Assembly: GCA_910577165.1 (NCBI GenBank)
Contig: CAJTLX010000010.1
Span: 11,223 to 75,222 of the forward strand
Direction of reading: 5' to 3'
Length of the DNA stretch: 64,000 nt
Source of the DNA: an uncultured Lachnospiraceae bacterium
GTDB taxonomy: Bacteria; Bacillota; Clostridia; Lachnospirales; Lachnospiraceae
The notes under the pieces were generated by a model that worked only from the letters and a program-made list of their open reading frames with translations, did no database searches and had not been told where the DNA came from. Below, in pieces: positions 44,057 to 53,010 of the stretch. Position 1 is the stretch's first letter. Each line of letters begins with the position of its first letter. The position numbers were made by a program, and so were the translations under genes.

Positions 44057-45808
44057 ATGTATCGCTTGGAAATTTTAGGGGAACAAAAAGAATATGCTAA
44101 AGGGACAACATATGCTGAGATTGCATGGGAATATCAGCAAAGATATGAGTATCCCATTTTGTTGGCTTCGCTAAATGGCAGATTGCGGGAATTGTTTAAA
44201 TCCGTGGAGCAGGATGGAAAGCTGGAATTTATCACCGCACTTGACACAGCAGGATATAGTACACTTGTGCGTGGGATGATTTTTGTGATGATGCGCGCAA
44301 TGTATACCGTGAGCGGACGGATTTTCGAGAAGGAAACGGGTGTGGATGCCACAAAAAAAACTGTTGGAGCAGATCATAGCAAAGCGGCATTAGAGAGTAA
44401 GGGCGGACATATGATTGAGCGGGTGCGCATGGAATACTCGCTCGGTGCAGCTCTCTACGGGGAGATCGACTGGCGGATAAAGAATCACCCGGAGCTTTTA
44501 GCGTTTCTCCCCCAGGTAAAAGAGGAGATGAAATCTCTGATCGCCGCAAATCTTCCATTTGATAAAAAGACTGTCGGGACGGAGGAGGCGACGCGCCTGT
44601 TCCATGAAGTAGGGATGTACGAGAAGGAAAAGCTTTTTGGATACCGTCTGGTTTCAAATACAAATATTTATGAGCTGGGTGGTTTTTACGATTATTATTA
44701 CGGCTATATGCCAAAGAGTACGGGGGTCTTGCCGGTCTTTGATCTGACGGTTTACGAGGATGGATTTTTACTTTTACTTCCGGAGAGAAAATCGCCAGGA
44801 GTACTCCCTAAATTTCAGCCACGAAAAAAGCTCTACGATGTTTTGCAGTGTTCTAACCGTTTTGCACAAAGGCTTTCTCTCGAAAATGTCGGCGACTTAA
44901 ACCGCACGATAAGCACCGGAAATACCGAGGAGATGATCCTGGTGCAGGAGGCGTACCAGGAGAAGGAAATTGCAAAGATTGCAGAACAGATCTATAATCG
45001 GGGCAATGTGAAATTTGTAATGATTGCCGGACCGACTTCCTCAGGAAAAACCACATTTTCCCATAGGTTATCCATCCAGCTTCGCACATTGGGGCTGCGA
45101 CCGCAGCCGATCGCGGTGGACGACTATTTTGTCAACCGTGAGGATACGCCGCTCGACGAGAATGGAAATTATAATTTTGAAATTTTGGAAGCGATCGATG
45201 TCAGGAGGTTTAACCAGGATATGACAGCACTCTTGCGCGGGGAGAGAGTGGAGCTTCCGACTTTTAACTTCAAGACAGGAAAGCGCGAGTACAAGGGCAG
45301 ATACAAGCAGCTTGGCGCGGAGGATATTCTGGTGATCGAGGGAATTCACGGCTTAAACGACGCGCTTTCCTATGCCCTGCCAAGGGAGAGCAAGTTTAAA
45401 ATTTATATCAGCGCGCTCACTCAGTTAAATGTCGATGAACACAATCGCATTGCGACCACGGACGGCAGATTGATCCGCCGTATGGTGCGCGACGCGAGAA
45501 CGCGGGGGACCGCAGCGAAGGATACCATTGCCATGTGGTCGAGCGTGCGCCGGGGCGAGGAGGAAAATATTTTTCCATTCCAGGAGGATGCGGACGTGAT
45601 GTTTAATTCCGCGCTGATCTATGAGCTTTCGGTGTTAAAGCAGTTTGCGGAGCCACTTCTGTTTGGGATTGATAAGGACTGCGCGGAGTATGCGGAGGCG
45701 AAACGGCTGTTAAAATTTTTAAGCTATTTCCTTGGGGTCAGCAGCGAGGGTGTGCCGAACAATTCCATTTTGCGGGAATTTGTCGGGGGAAGCTGTTTTA
45801 AGGTTTGA
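44057..45808 (+). CDS. Nucleoside (uridine) kinase with N-terminal TGS-like domain
   Basis: 583 residues. A TGS-like segment (residues 1-75) is followed by a ThrRS-editing-like region containing HSKAALESKGGHMIERVRM and then EKEKLFGYRLVSNTNIYELG. The C-terminal 270 residues are a uridine-kinase/phosphoribulokinase type P-loop domain: Walker A MIAGPTSSGKTTFSHRL near residue 322, VDDYFVNREDTPLDENGNY and VIEGIHGLNDALSY. Proteins of this layout are widespread in Clostridia and Thermotoga and act as nucleoside kinases; the true substrate here is inferred. AGGAAAGGAG before ATG 44057. It may be cotranscribed with trmK. Confidence 0.88.
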   Translation: MYRLEILGEQKEYAKGTTYAEIAWEYQQRYEYPILLASLNGRLRELFKSVEQDGKLEFITALDTAGYSTLVRGMIFVMMRAMYTVSGRIFEKETGVDATKKTVGADHSKAALESKGGHMIERVRMEYSLGAALYGEIDWRIKNHPELLAFLPQVKEEMKSLIAANLPFDKKTVGTEEATRLFHEVGMYEKEKLFGYRLVSNTNIYELGGFYDYYYGYMPKSTGVLPVFDLTVYEDGFLLLLPERKSPGVLPKFQPRKKLYDVLQCSNRFAQRLSLENVGDLNRTISTGNTEEMILVQEAYQEKEIAKIAEQIYNRGNVKFVMIAGPTSSGKTTFSHRLSIQLRTLGLRPQPIAVDDYFVNREDTPLDENGNYNFEILEAIDVRRFNQDMTALLRGERVELPTFNFKTGKREYKGRYKQLGAEDILVIEGIHGLNDALSYALPRESKFKIYISALTQLNVDEHNRIATTDGRLIRRMVRDARTRGTAAKDTIAMWSSVRRGEEENIFPFQEDADVMFNSALIYELSVLKQFAEPLLFGIDKDCAEYAEAKRLLKFLSYFLGVSSEGVPNNSILREFVGGSCFKV

Positions 45809-45847
45809 CTCTTCTAACACCTTAAAGATATTTTAGGAGGAAAGTAC

Positions 45848-46234
45848 GTGGAAATGAACTATTTAGTGATCGGCGAAAAAATAAAAAAGTATCGCAAGGA
45901 ACAAAAAATTCCGCAGCAGAAATTGGCAAAGATTATAGGGATCTCCGCCTCGCATATGTGCAATATCGAAAAGGGACGGACGAAGTTTGGGCTTTCGACG
46001 CTGATGACCGTGGCGGAGGCTCTTGGGGTAAATACCGATCTGCTTTTGTATGAACAGATCAGCAAGAGGGGCAAGATGCGCGCCATCGTGCTGGATGAGA
46101 TAGAAGAACAGCTAAAAGACTGTAATGAAGTTCAGATGCAGATGCTTAGGGAATTCTTTCACAGTGAAAAAAGTCGGCTGGTGCAGTTGGCGAAGGAGAT
46201 AAAGGAAGATAAAAGACAAAAGTCTTTGTGGTAA
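45848..46234 (+). CDS. XRE-family transcriptional regulator
   Basis: A 128-residue DNA-binding protein. An HTH_3 domain fills residues 8-68 (IGEKIKKYRKEQKIPQQKLAK, IGISASHMCNIEKGRT, STLMTVAEALGVNTDLL). The C-terminal half is helical and could bring about dimerisation (LDEIEEQLKDCNEVQMQMLREFF). GTG 45848 is the best start because AGGAGG lies exactly 7 nt upstream; the ATG at 45854 would be too far from it. The regulon is unknown. It stands between the nucleoside kinase and rnpB. Confidence 0.88.
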   Translation: MEMNYLVIGEKIKKYRKEQKIPQQKLAKIIGISASHMCNIEKGRTKFGLSTLMTVAEALGVNTDLLLYEQISKRGKMRAIVLDEIEEQLKDCNEVQMQMLREFFHSEKSRLVQLAKEIKEDKRQKSLW

Positions 46235-46258
46235 ATTTATCACTTATAAAAAAGCAAA

Positions 46259-46287
46259 TTGACAACGGGGAGTGCTTATGTTACAAT
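46259..46287 (+). promoter_or_regulatory. rnpB promoter
   Basis: TTGACA (46259-46264), 17 nt, TACAAT (46282-46287): nearly perfect sigma-A promoter, placing the start about 46294-46297, at the foot of helix P1 of RNase P RNA. Confidence 0.93.
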
Positions 46288-46296
46288 AAAAAACCA

Positions 46297-46676
46297 TGAG
46301 CAGCACGGATGGCCGCGCAGGGGAGGGGGTGCCCTTTCCTGTGAGGAAAGTCCGGGCTTCGCAGGGCAGGGTGCCGGATAACGTCCGGTGGGGGCGACCC
46401 TAAGGCTAGTGCAACAGAAAAGAAACCGCCGGAAAAATTTCCGGTAAGGGTGGAATGGCGGTGTAAGAGACCACCGCTTTTCTGGTAACAGAAAAGGCTG
46501 TGTAAACCCCACTCGAAGCAAGACCAAAAGATGCCAAAAGGCAGGGGGAACAATACGGCTGCCCGTCGTGTTTCCCGGTAGGTCGCGTTCCGCTTACAGG
46601 GCGGAGGAGCTGTATGGCGACATACAGTCAAGAAAGATGGTCATCAGATACAGAACCCGGCTTACAGTGCTGCTCA
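46297..46676 (+). ncRNA. rnpB: RNase P RNA
   Basis: The catalytic RNA that removes the 5' leader of pre-tRNAs. The universal core is present: GAGGAAAGTCCGGGCT near 46342, GGCTAGTGCAACAGAAA near 46402, and the 3' core CAGAACCCGGCTTACAG near 46651. Helix P1 is formed by TGAGCAGCAC (46297-46306) and GTGCTGCTCA (46667-46676), which gives both ends. The length of about 380 nt is normal. I favour the A-type because of the GGCTTACA-type 3' end and the layout, but did not fold the whole molecule. Confidence 0.95.
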
Positions 46677-46677
46677 C

Positions 46678-46713
46678 AAAAAAGGGGATTCCTGTCTAGG
46701 AGTTCCTTTTTTT
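46678..46713 (+). terminator. rnpB terminator
   Basis: A 16-bp stem, 46678-46693 with 46698-46713, with several G-U pairs, a GTCT loop, and seven T at the end. It begins 2 bases after the RNA. The remaining stretch to 46844 holds no clear promoter. Confidence 0.9.
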
Positions 46714-46844
46714 GCGCATGGTTTTTTATTGTAAAAAAGCTTTTGTGTTTTGTAAGAAAATATTAAAGACTTTACCGGGAGGGCTATGATATACTTGCTG
46801 CAAGTGGATGCGGATAAAAATTTAAGTGAGAGGGAGGAAAAGAT

Positions 46845-47543
46845 GTGGAACAGGTAAATATATTGGTGGTGGATGACGATAAAGAGATTGCAGAACTGGT
46901 AGAGATCCATCTGGCAGGCGATGGCTTTGTAGTGTTTAAAGCCTACGATGGACACGAAGCACTGCGCGTGATGGAGAAAGAGAATATTATGCTTGCGATC
47001 CTTGATATTATGATGCCGGGGATGAGCGGGATTGAATTGTGCCAGTGCATCCGGGAAAAGAGCAATATTCCCATTATTATGCTGAGTGCAAAATCCTCCG
47101 ATCTCGACAAGATTATGGGACTTGGCAATGGGGCGGACGATTATGTGAGTAAGCCATTTAATCCACTGGAGCTGACAGCGCGCGTAAAATCGCAGCTGCG
47201 CCGCTATACCAGTTTAAATCCGGGGGCGAAGAAAGGCCCTGAAACGGAAGTTACTGTGCGCGACCTTACCATCAACCGGGAAACGAGGTGTGTAACTTCC
47301 TACGGGAGGGATGTAAAGCTTACTCCTATCGAATTTGATATTCTCTATCTTCTGGCATCGAATCCGGGCAAAGTCTTTTCGACGGACGAAATTTTTGAGC
47401 GCGTCTGGAATGAGAAGATGTACGAGGCAAATAACACGGTTATGGTGCATATTCGCAGACTTCGGGAAAAGATTGAGATGGATCCCAAAAATGCGGAGAT
47501 TATCAAGACTGTCTGGGGGGTAGGATACCGCATTGAACGTTAA
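46845..47543 (+). CDS. OmpR/VanR-type response regulator
   Basis: 232 residues. The receiver domain has the acidic patch VVDDDKEIAEL, phospho-acceptor Asp in AILDIMMPGMSG (about residue 52), SAKSS, and Lys in GADDYVSKPFNPLEL. The winged-helix output (RDVKLTPIEFDILYLLASNP ... NTVMVHIRRLREKIE) binds DNA. GTG 46845 follows GGGAGGAAAAGAT; the overlapping ATG is out of frame. The stop overlaps the kinase start by 11 bases. It is the first gene of a probable five-gene operon reaching to the ABC permease. Confidence 0.95.
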   Translation: MEQVNILVVDDDKEIAELVEIHLAGDGFVVFKAYDGHEALRVMEKENIMLAILDIMMPGMSGIELCQCIREKSNIPIIMLSAKSSDLDKIMGLGNGADDYVSKPFNPLELTARVKSQLRRYTSLNPGAKKGPETEVTVRDLTINRETRCVTSYGRDVKLTPIEFDILYLLASNPGKVFSTDEIFERVWNEKMYEANNTVMVHIRRLREKIEMDPKNAEIIKTVWGVGYRIER

Positions 47544-48762
47544 GGGAGAAAAGAGAACATTCGGTTTCCAGCTGCAGATGATTGCCTACACTTTAGCCAG
47601 CATGGTACTTACCGCGCTCACGCTCTTTGTGTTGGGGCTTGCAGTATATGGGATGTTAATGCTTGTGGAGAGCGAGACAAAACCGGAAGAGACACTGAAT
47701 TTTGACTATTATCTGGGATACCAAAACCGCCCGGATATAAAGGCAGAAAGCCCTGCGACAGCAGAAAATATAATGGAAATAAAAGTGGGGCAAAATAAAC
47801 CGGATGGACATGGGATAAAAAAAGGAACGTTCGTGGCACTTGCGGGGCTTGCCATCTTTCTTGCACTTTTTTTCTTTGTCCTATATTTTTTGCTGTTCAC
47901 GCGCAAATTTACCGCTTACTTGGCGGAAATTACCGCCGGAATCCGAAGATTTGCCGCGGGGGAATCCGCCGCCCGCATCGCGGTGCGCCAATCCAATGAA
48001 CTGACGCAGATCGCTGAAAGTTTCAATGCGATGGCGGAGGAACTTGAGGAGATCGAGATGGAGGAGAAGAGGAACGAGGGGGCAAAGAATGATCTGATCA
48101 CAAGCATTGCCCATGATCTGCGCACGCCGCTAACCTCCGTGATTGGATATCTTGATCTGGTGACACAAAAGGATGTGAACGAGGAGACCAGACAGCATTA
48201 TATTTCTGTGGCTTATCGCAAGGCAAAGCGTTTACAGTGCCTGGCAGATGATCTGTTCAACTATACAAAATATGGTTCGGCTGAACTAACTTTAACTCTG
48301 GCACCGATCGATGCAGTAAAGATGGTGGAGCAGCTAACGGAGGAGGCATACCCTTCTATTTCCGAGAATCATTTGGAACTTGTGGTCGAAAAAAAGATTG
48401 ACCGGGCGATCGTGGAAGCGGATGGCACTTTACTGGCACGCGCATTTTCCAATCTTTTAGGAAATGCGATCAAATACGGAAAAGATGGCAAGAGAATCTT
48501 CCTTTTGATGGAACCGGGAAATGTGCCGGGGATGGTCTGTTTTCATTTTATCAATTTTGGCGAGGTGATCCCGGCAAAGGATCTGGAACGTATTTTTGAG
48601 CGTTTTTACCGCGTGGATGCAGCGCGCACAGAGGAGGCGGGCGGCACGGGGTTAGGGCTTGCCATCGCAAAGAATATTATTGAGCGACATAGGGGAACGA
48701 TAATGGTCAGAAGTGATTTGAACGGAACAGAATTTATTGTAGAACTCCCCCTTTCCCTGTAA
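47533..48762 (+). CDS. VanS-like sensor histidine kinase
   Basis: 409 residues, membrane-bound. TM1 about residues 15-38 and TM2 about 97-120 enclose a short extracytoplasmic loop of about 55 residues; a HAMP domain follows. The dimerisation domain has the phospho-acceptor His in SIAHDLRTPLTSVIGY (about residue 194). The ATPase domain has the N box (SNLLGNAIKYGKDG), the ERFYRVDAART F box and the G box GGTGLGLAIAKNIIERH. The start is TTG 47533, overlapping the regulator stop; the next ATG would cut into TM1. The small sensor loop suggests envelope or peptide sensing with partner proteins, possibly the exporter genes downstream. Confidence 0.93.
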   Translation: MNVKGEKRTFGFQLQMIAYTLASMVLTALTLFVLGLAVYGMLMLVESETKPEETLNFDYYLGYQNRPDIKAESPATAENIMEIKVGQNKPDGHGIKKGTFVALAGLAIFLALFFFVLYFLLFTRKFTAYLAEITAGIRRFAAGESAARIAVRQSNELTQIAESFNAMAEELEEIEMEEKRNEGAKNDLITSIAHDLRTPLTSVIGYLDLVTQKDVNEETRQHYISVAYRKAKRLQCLADDLFNYTKYGSAELTLTLAPIDAVKMVEQLTEEAYPSISENHLELVVEKKIDRAIVEADGTLLARAFSNLLGNAIKYGKDGKRIFLLMEPGNVPGMVCFHFINFGEVIPAKDLERIFERFYRVDAARTEEAGGTGLGLAIAKNIIERHRGTIMVRSDLNGTEFIVELPLSL

Positions 48763-48839
48763 GAGAGGGGGAAAACGGAGAGGGGATTGAAAGTCAGTTG
48801 TGCAAAATACCGGTTTTCATAAGGAAAAGAGGCAAATTC

Positions 48840-51053
48840 ATGGAGGAGATAGCCAGAAAAAAATCGGATATGGGAAAAATTGGAATATGTATCATCTGGT
48901 GCGCACTTTTTTTTCTGCTCTGGGAGCGCGAACTATTATCGGCAAAAGAGCGGAAAGAGTCCTGGGAGAGCGAGGAATTTGTTTTGAGTGCGACGTTCTC
49001 CTACCAGGAAGAATCAGAAGATGGCAGTGATTCGGAGATTGTGCTTCGCGCAAACAGGGATTTTGCACTCCGTCTTAATGTGACAGCACGGACGAGGGAA
49101 TTTTCCGGATATGTGAATGTGCTGATGCAGAATGAGGGGGACAATCATGTGCTTTATCAACACCGGATCGAAATTCTTGCTGCCGGGGAGAGTATTTCTT
49201 GTCAGATGCTTTTGCCGATGAATTTGATGACTGCGGGACTCTATCTGACCCTGACCAACGAGGAGGGCGAAGTTTTCCTAGAACAGACAGTCCCAATAGA
49301 AACCGTAAATTACGGGATGTATGAGATGACAGCAGTCTTTGATCAGGATCGGGGAGAGGAGATGTATCAGCACTTTGCCTCCTTTGGAAACCGGCTGGTA
49401 GAAATTTCTGAATCGGAGATGGAGTGTGGCGCGCGGGCGATGGATGCCCTGGAAATTATTGTAACTGAGGAAGCTGCTCTGGTAAAATTGGAGGAGAAGG
49501 AGACAATTGCGTTTGCTGAGAAGGAGAGTGCATCAGCCAGTTTAAAGGAGTGGGTTAGAGGTGGGAAAACCCTGGTTGTTGGTGCAAGTTCTGTGGAGTC
49601 AGAGGAGGAGATGTTAAATTTTGGCTTGCAGGAAAAAGAAGTTTTGCAGGAACTTGTGCTGCATATTGGCAATTACGAGGCGACGAGGGAGAATGTACTT
49701 GCGACAAACGAGGAGATAAAAAAACAGTACGGAAGGGAGGCGCGCACCTCATATATCGGCGATTCGATGACCGGAGGGCAATCGGTAAACGATCTTTCGG
49801 ACAGGGCAGTCAGTTTACCCGTAAAGCGGGCGCAGACGGAAAAGCACTGGTGGAATTCCGATACTTCATATGAGGTTCTCTGGCAGGAGAGAGGAGTGGA
49901 GATTCTTAGGTGTTACCATGTGGGCAAGGGAAATGTGCTGGTCTTTGCGGTTCCGATCACAGTATCCTCTGCAAAAACTTATCCACTATTTTATTATCGC
50001 ATGGTCGAGATGGTTCTGGAGAACTTAACGCAGATACAGATAGATCAGATGAACAATGATATGTATGGGTATTCAAATTACAGTCTCTATACACAGCTGC
50101 CCGATATCCGGGCGGGCAATGATGGAATCTCCGTTTTTCCCTATATCCTGATTTTGTTCGGCTATATTCTTGTTTTGATCCCGGCAGTATTTTTGCTGTT
50201 GCGGCATTTTGAGAAAACAAAATATCTCTGGGGGGTTCTGCCCCTGCTTTCCTTTACGGTGATGGGAGCGGTGTATATCACAGGGAGCCAGACAAGAATT
50301 ACGCAGCCGTACTGTACTTATATTGATATTATGGATTACACGAAAAACCAGGAATCCGTGTACTTTTCTTTGTCAGCACCGACCAATGAGGGAACGGAAA
50401 TTATGCTTGAAAAAGGAGCAAATGTGCGCCTTGCTGAAACAAGATTTCGGGCATATGAAGTGGGCTGGATAGATGATTATCTTCCGCAGGAAAATGTGAC
50501 AAGAGCAAGGGAATACCGGGCGGCAGTCTGCGCCCTGCCGGAGGGAACAAAGCTTTGTCTGGATACGATCCGGGCATTTTCCAACACCTCATTTTATGCG
50601 TGGGGGCAGGTAAGAAAAGAGGAGGGGAAAATCTCGGTTAAGATTACTGCCAGGGATAAGATTGTAGCTGGAACAGTCAAAAATACAACAGCTCAGGATT
50701 TTCAGGAAGTTTATATTTGCAGTCCGTTTTTTGCCGTGCGTGTGAGCGAACTCAAGGCGGGAGAGGAGGTTTTACTAGAACATTGCAAACAGGTTGTAAA
50801 GGAGGATGGGGAAGACTATTACGGGGTGGATTTTTATTTGTTAATGTTTGATGCATCCAATGAGAGAAATTATACAGAGTATAATATGTTAAATCAATTA
50901 TATTATGAATATATACTAGAAAATAAGGGGGAAACTTATATTCTGGCACTGCCGAAAGAGGAGGGAAGAGGGCTTCTTGGCGCGATAGTAGATAATCCAG
51001 GCAGCAATGGAATCCAGGTTTTTGTCTGGGGGGTTGAGGACGAGGTGGAATAG
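48840..51053 (+). CDS. Large membrane protein with two extracytoplasmic domains, exporter-linked
   Basis: 737 residues, no family recognised with certainty. TM1 about 12-30 leads to a beta-rich extracytoplasmic region (about 40-190, FALRLNVTARTREFSGYVNV), then an alpha/beta region with LKEWVRGGKTLVVGASS near residue 240, which resembles the glutamine-amidotransferase-like domains of GldG/BatA-type proteins but without an obvious active-site Cys. Two TM helices lie about 431-455 and 462-482, then a second extracytoplasmic domain to the end. ATG 48840 follows AAAGAGGC; a TTG at 48798 is less likely. It stands between a VanS-like kinase and an ABC-2 exporter, so it is probably an accessory or sensing part of that exporter. 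Confidence 0.65.
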   Translation: MEEIARKKSDMGKIGICIIWCALFFLLWERELLSAKERKESWESEEFVLSATFSYQEESEDGSDSEIVLRANRDFALRLNVTARTREFSGYVNVLMQNEGDNHVLYQHRIEILAAGESISCQMLLPMNLMTAGLYLTLTNEEGEVFLEQTVPIETVNYGMYEMTAVFDQDRGEEMYQHFASFGNRLVEISESEMECGARAMDALEIIVTEEAALVKLEEKETIAFAEKESASASLKEWVRGGKTLVVGASSVESEEEMLNFGLQEKEVLQELVLHIGNYEATRENVLATNEEIKKQYGREARTSYIGDSMTGGQSVNDLSDRAVSLPVKRAQTEKHWWNSDTSYEVLWQERGVEILRCYHVGKGNVLVFAVPITVSSAKTYPLFYYRMVEMVLENLTQIQIDQMNNDMYGYSNYSLYTQLPDIRAGNDGISVFPYILILFGYILVLIPAVFLLLRHFEKTKYLWGVLPLLSFTVMGAVYITGSQTRITQPYCTYIDIMDYTKNQESVYFSLSAPTNEGTEIMLEKGANVRLAETRFRAYEVGWIDDYLPQENVTRAREYRAAVCALPEGTKLCLDTIRAFSNTSFYAWGQVRKEEGKISVKITARDKIVAGTVKNTTAQDFQEVYICSPFFAVRVSELKAGEEVLLEHCKQVVKEDGEDYYGVDFYLLMFDASNERNYTEYNMLNQLYYEYILENKGETYILALPKEEGRGLLGAIVDNPGSNGIQVFVWGVEDEVE

Positions 51054-51078
51054 ATTGTAGAAAAAAGAGAGGTCGTTC

Positions 51079-51999
51079 ATGGTAAGAATACGGAATTTAA
51101 GAAAATCATATGGAAACTATCAGGCACTGCGCGGGCTTACCATGGAGATTGCCCCCGGCGAACTCTTCGGTTTTGTGGGTCCAAACGGCGCGGGAAAGAC
51201 GACGACAATGAAGATTATTGCCGGGTTGATGCGCGCAGACTCCGGGGAAGTGATGGTTGCTAACCGTCTGCTCTCTGGAAATACCAACCAGATTCGGGAA
51301 AGAATTGGGTATGTCCCCGATTTTTTCGGCGTTTATGATGATCTGAGAATACAGGAATATTTGGAATTTTTTGCCTCTTTATACGGCATGGATGGGCGGG
51401 AGGCAAGGCGGCGCACAGAGCAGCTTTTGGAGATGCTTGGCATGACGCAGTGGCGGGATGAGATGGTGGATAGTATGAGCCGGGGGATGAAGCAAAAACT
51501 CTGTGTGGCGCGCGCGCTGGTCAATAATCCGGATCTTCTGATCTTGGATGAGCCGGCATCGGGCATGGAGCCGCGCTATCGTATGCAGTTAAAGGAATTG
51601 CTGCAAGAATTGTGTGCGGATGGAAAGACGATTCTGATTAGTTCGCACAATTTAAATGAGTTGGCGGAAATGTGTACGAGTATCGGGGTGATCTCAAAAG
51701 GGCGACTGGTGATGCAGGGGGATGTTCCAACACTTTTATGTAGGCAGCAGGAGAAGAATCCCTATATCCTACATTGTCTCTCTTTTCCGGAGGAGGCGGT
51801 GCAGCTTTTAAAATCCGATCCCCATGTGAAAAATATTGCAAGCAGCGGCACAAGCATTTCCTTCCCCTATGACGGGACACAGCAGGAGGCAGCAGCACTG
51901 CTTTCCGCCCTGGTTGCGCGCGGGGCGCAGATCACCTCATTTTACCGTGAGGAGGGAAGCCTTGAGAAGATGTTCTTGGATGTGACAACAATTCCCTAA
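51079..51999 (+). CDS. ABC transporter ATP-binding protein (ABC-2 exporter type)
   Basis: 306 residues. Walker A GPNGAGKTTTMKII (about 34-47), Q-loop region FFGVYDDLRIQEYL, signature SRGMKQKLCVARALV near 135, Walker B LLILDEPASGM near 153, and switch His in ISSHNLNELAEMC. It belongs to the CcmA/YtrB-like drug and peptide exporter group. The C-terminal 80 residues are a domain typical of ABC-2 ATPases. ATG 51079 lies 26 bp after the membrane-protein stop, and the permease starts 14 bp after this stop, so these are one unit. Confidence 0.93.
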   Translation: MVRIRNLRKSYGNYQALRGLTMEIAPGELFGFVGPNGAGKTTTMKIIAGLMRADSGEVMVANRLLSGNTNQIRERIGYVPDFFGVYDDLRIQEYLEFFASLYGMDGREARRRTEQLLEMLGMTQWRDEMVDSMSRGMKQKLCVARALVNNPDLLILDEPASGMEPRYRMQLKELLQELCADGKTILISSHNLNELAEMCTSIGVISKGRLVMQGDVPTLLCRQQEKNPYILHCLSFPEEAVQLLKSDPHVKNIASSGTSISFPYDGTQQEAAALLSALVARGAQITSFYREEGSLEKMFLDVTTIP

Positions 52000-52012
52000 G
52001 GAGGAATATGGC

Positions 52013-52924
52013 ATGAGACATTTAAATCCAGTATATAAAATTGGCTTAAAACAGAGTGCGCGGACAAAAAAGACAATCGTGCTATTGTTGGTCTACAATT
52101 TTTTGCTTGCAGGGCTTGGACTTCTGGTATTTTATTTAACTTTTGACCAGGGAGGACGCGTGAGGGAGAGTGTCGCCTACTCCGGTATTTTAACACTCTA
52201 TTCCGTTATGGCAGCGATGGAGTTTGTTATGATTCTCTTTATTGTGCCCGCCTCCACCGGGGGTGCAGTGGCGGGGGAGAGGGAGAAGCAGACCCTGGAT
52301 ATCCTGCTCTCCACAAAGATCACGCCGTTTCATATTGTGACAGGAAAACTCGCCGCCTCTATCAGTATGGTGATTTTGCTTGCCATTTCCTCCATGCCCA
52401 CCCTTTCGATTGTGTTCAGCATCGGCGGAATTACGTTTTCGGATCTGTTTACCTTTTTGCTCTTGTTAGTCGTTACCGCGATCTATATTGGAAGCTTTGG
52501 AATCTTTTTTTCCGTATGCTGCCGCAAGACAACGGGGGCGACCGTATGCGCGTATCTTGCAATGTTTGTTGTAGTCTTTTTGCTCCCACTGCTTCTGTTT
52601 TTCTTTGAGTTTTTAGAAGCGTTCAGCAACAGAGGATATTGGAATATACGAAGTGTGATGAATTCGATCAGCGGAAAGCGAACAATCCTGTTATTGTTTA
52701 ATCCATTAATCTCCTTTATTTCCATATTGCGCGATCAGGCAGGGCGCGGAATTACTCTGATGAGTTCCATCGGCAGCGAGGGGGGAGTAATGTATTTTCT
52801 CTCGCAGCACTGGTTTGTTGCAAGTATGATAAGCCAGGCACTTGCCTCCGGTCTTATGGTGGCAGCATCGGCATGGCAATTAAAACCAAACCGCAGAAAA
52901 AGGCTGCATCACCGCAGGGGATAA
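52013..52924 (+). CDS. ABC-2 type permease
   Basis: 303 residues with six predicted TM segments (about residues 22-43, 60-82, 105-130, 140-160, 173-200, and 258-285). The soluble motif GGAVAGEREKQTLDILLSTKITPFHIVTGK between TM2 and TM3 is the conserved coupling segment of ABC-2 permeases. AAGGAGG 8 nt upstream fixes ATG 52013. As the last gene of the two-component/exporter cluster it probably forms the channel with the preceding ATPase and the large membrane protein. The substrate is unknown; lantibiotic, peptide or envelope lipid are options. Confidence 0.9.
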   Translation: MRHLNPVYKIGLKQSARTKKTIVLLLVYNFLLAGLGLLVFYLTFDQGGRVRESVAYSGILTLYSVMAAMEFVMILFIVPASTGGAVAGEREKQTLDILLSTKITPFHIVTGKLAASISMVILLAISSMPTLSIVFSIGGITFSDLFTFLLLLVVTAIYIGSFGIFFSVCCRKTTGATVCAYLAMFVVVFLLPLLLFFFEFLEAFSNRGYWNIRSVMNSISGKRTILLLFNPLISFISILRDQAGRGITLMSSIGSEGGVMYFLSQHWFVASMISQALASGLMVAASAWQLKPNRRKRLHHRRG

Positions 52925-53010
52925 TCCCTTTGGCGCGCAGCCCTTCTCTATAAAAAATGGAAGAAGAAAAAATGTAATCTTATTATACCACATTTTGAGA
53001 AAAATATAAG

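Noticed and set aside
46297..46713. Reverse-strand reading frames over 46276-46631
   Set aside because: They lie on the RNase P RNA gene, which fully explains this sequence.
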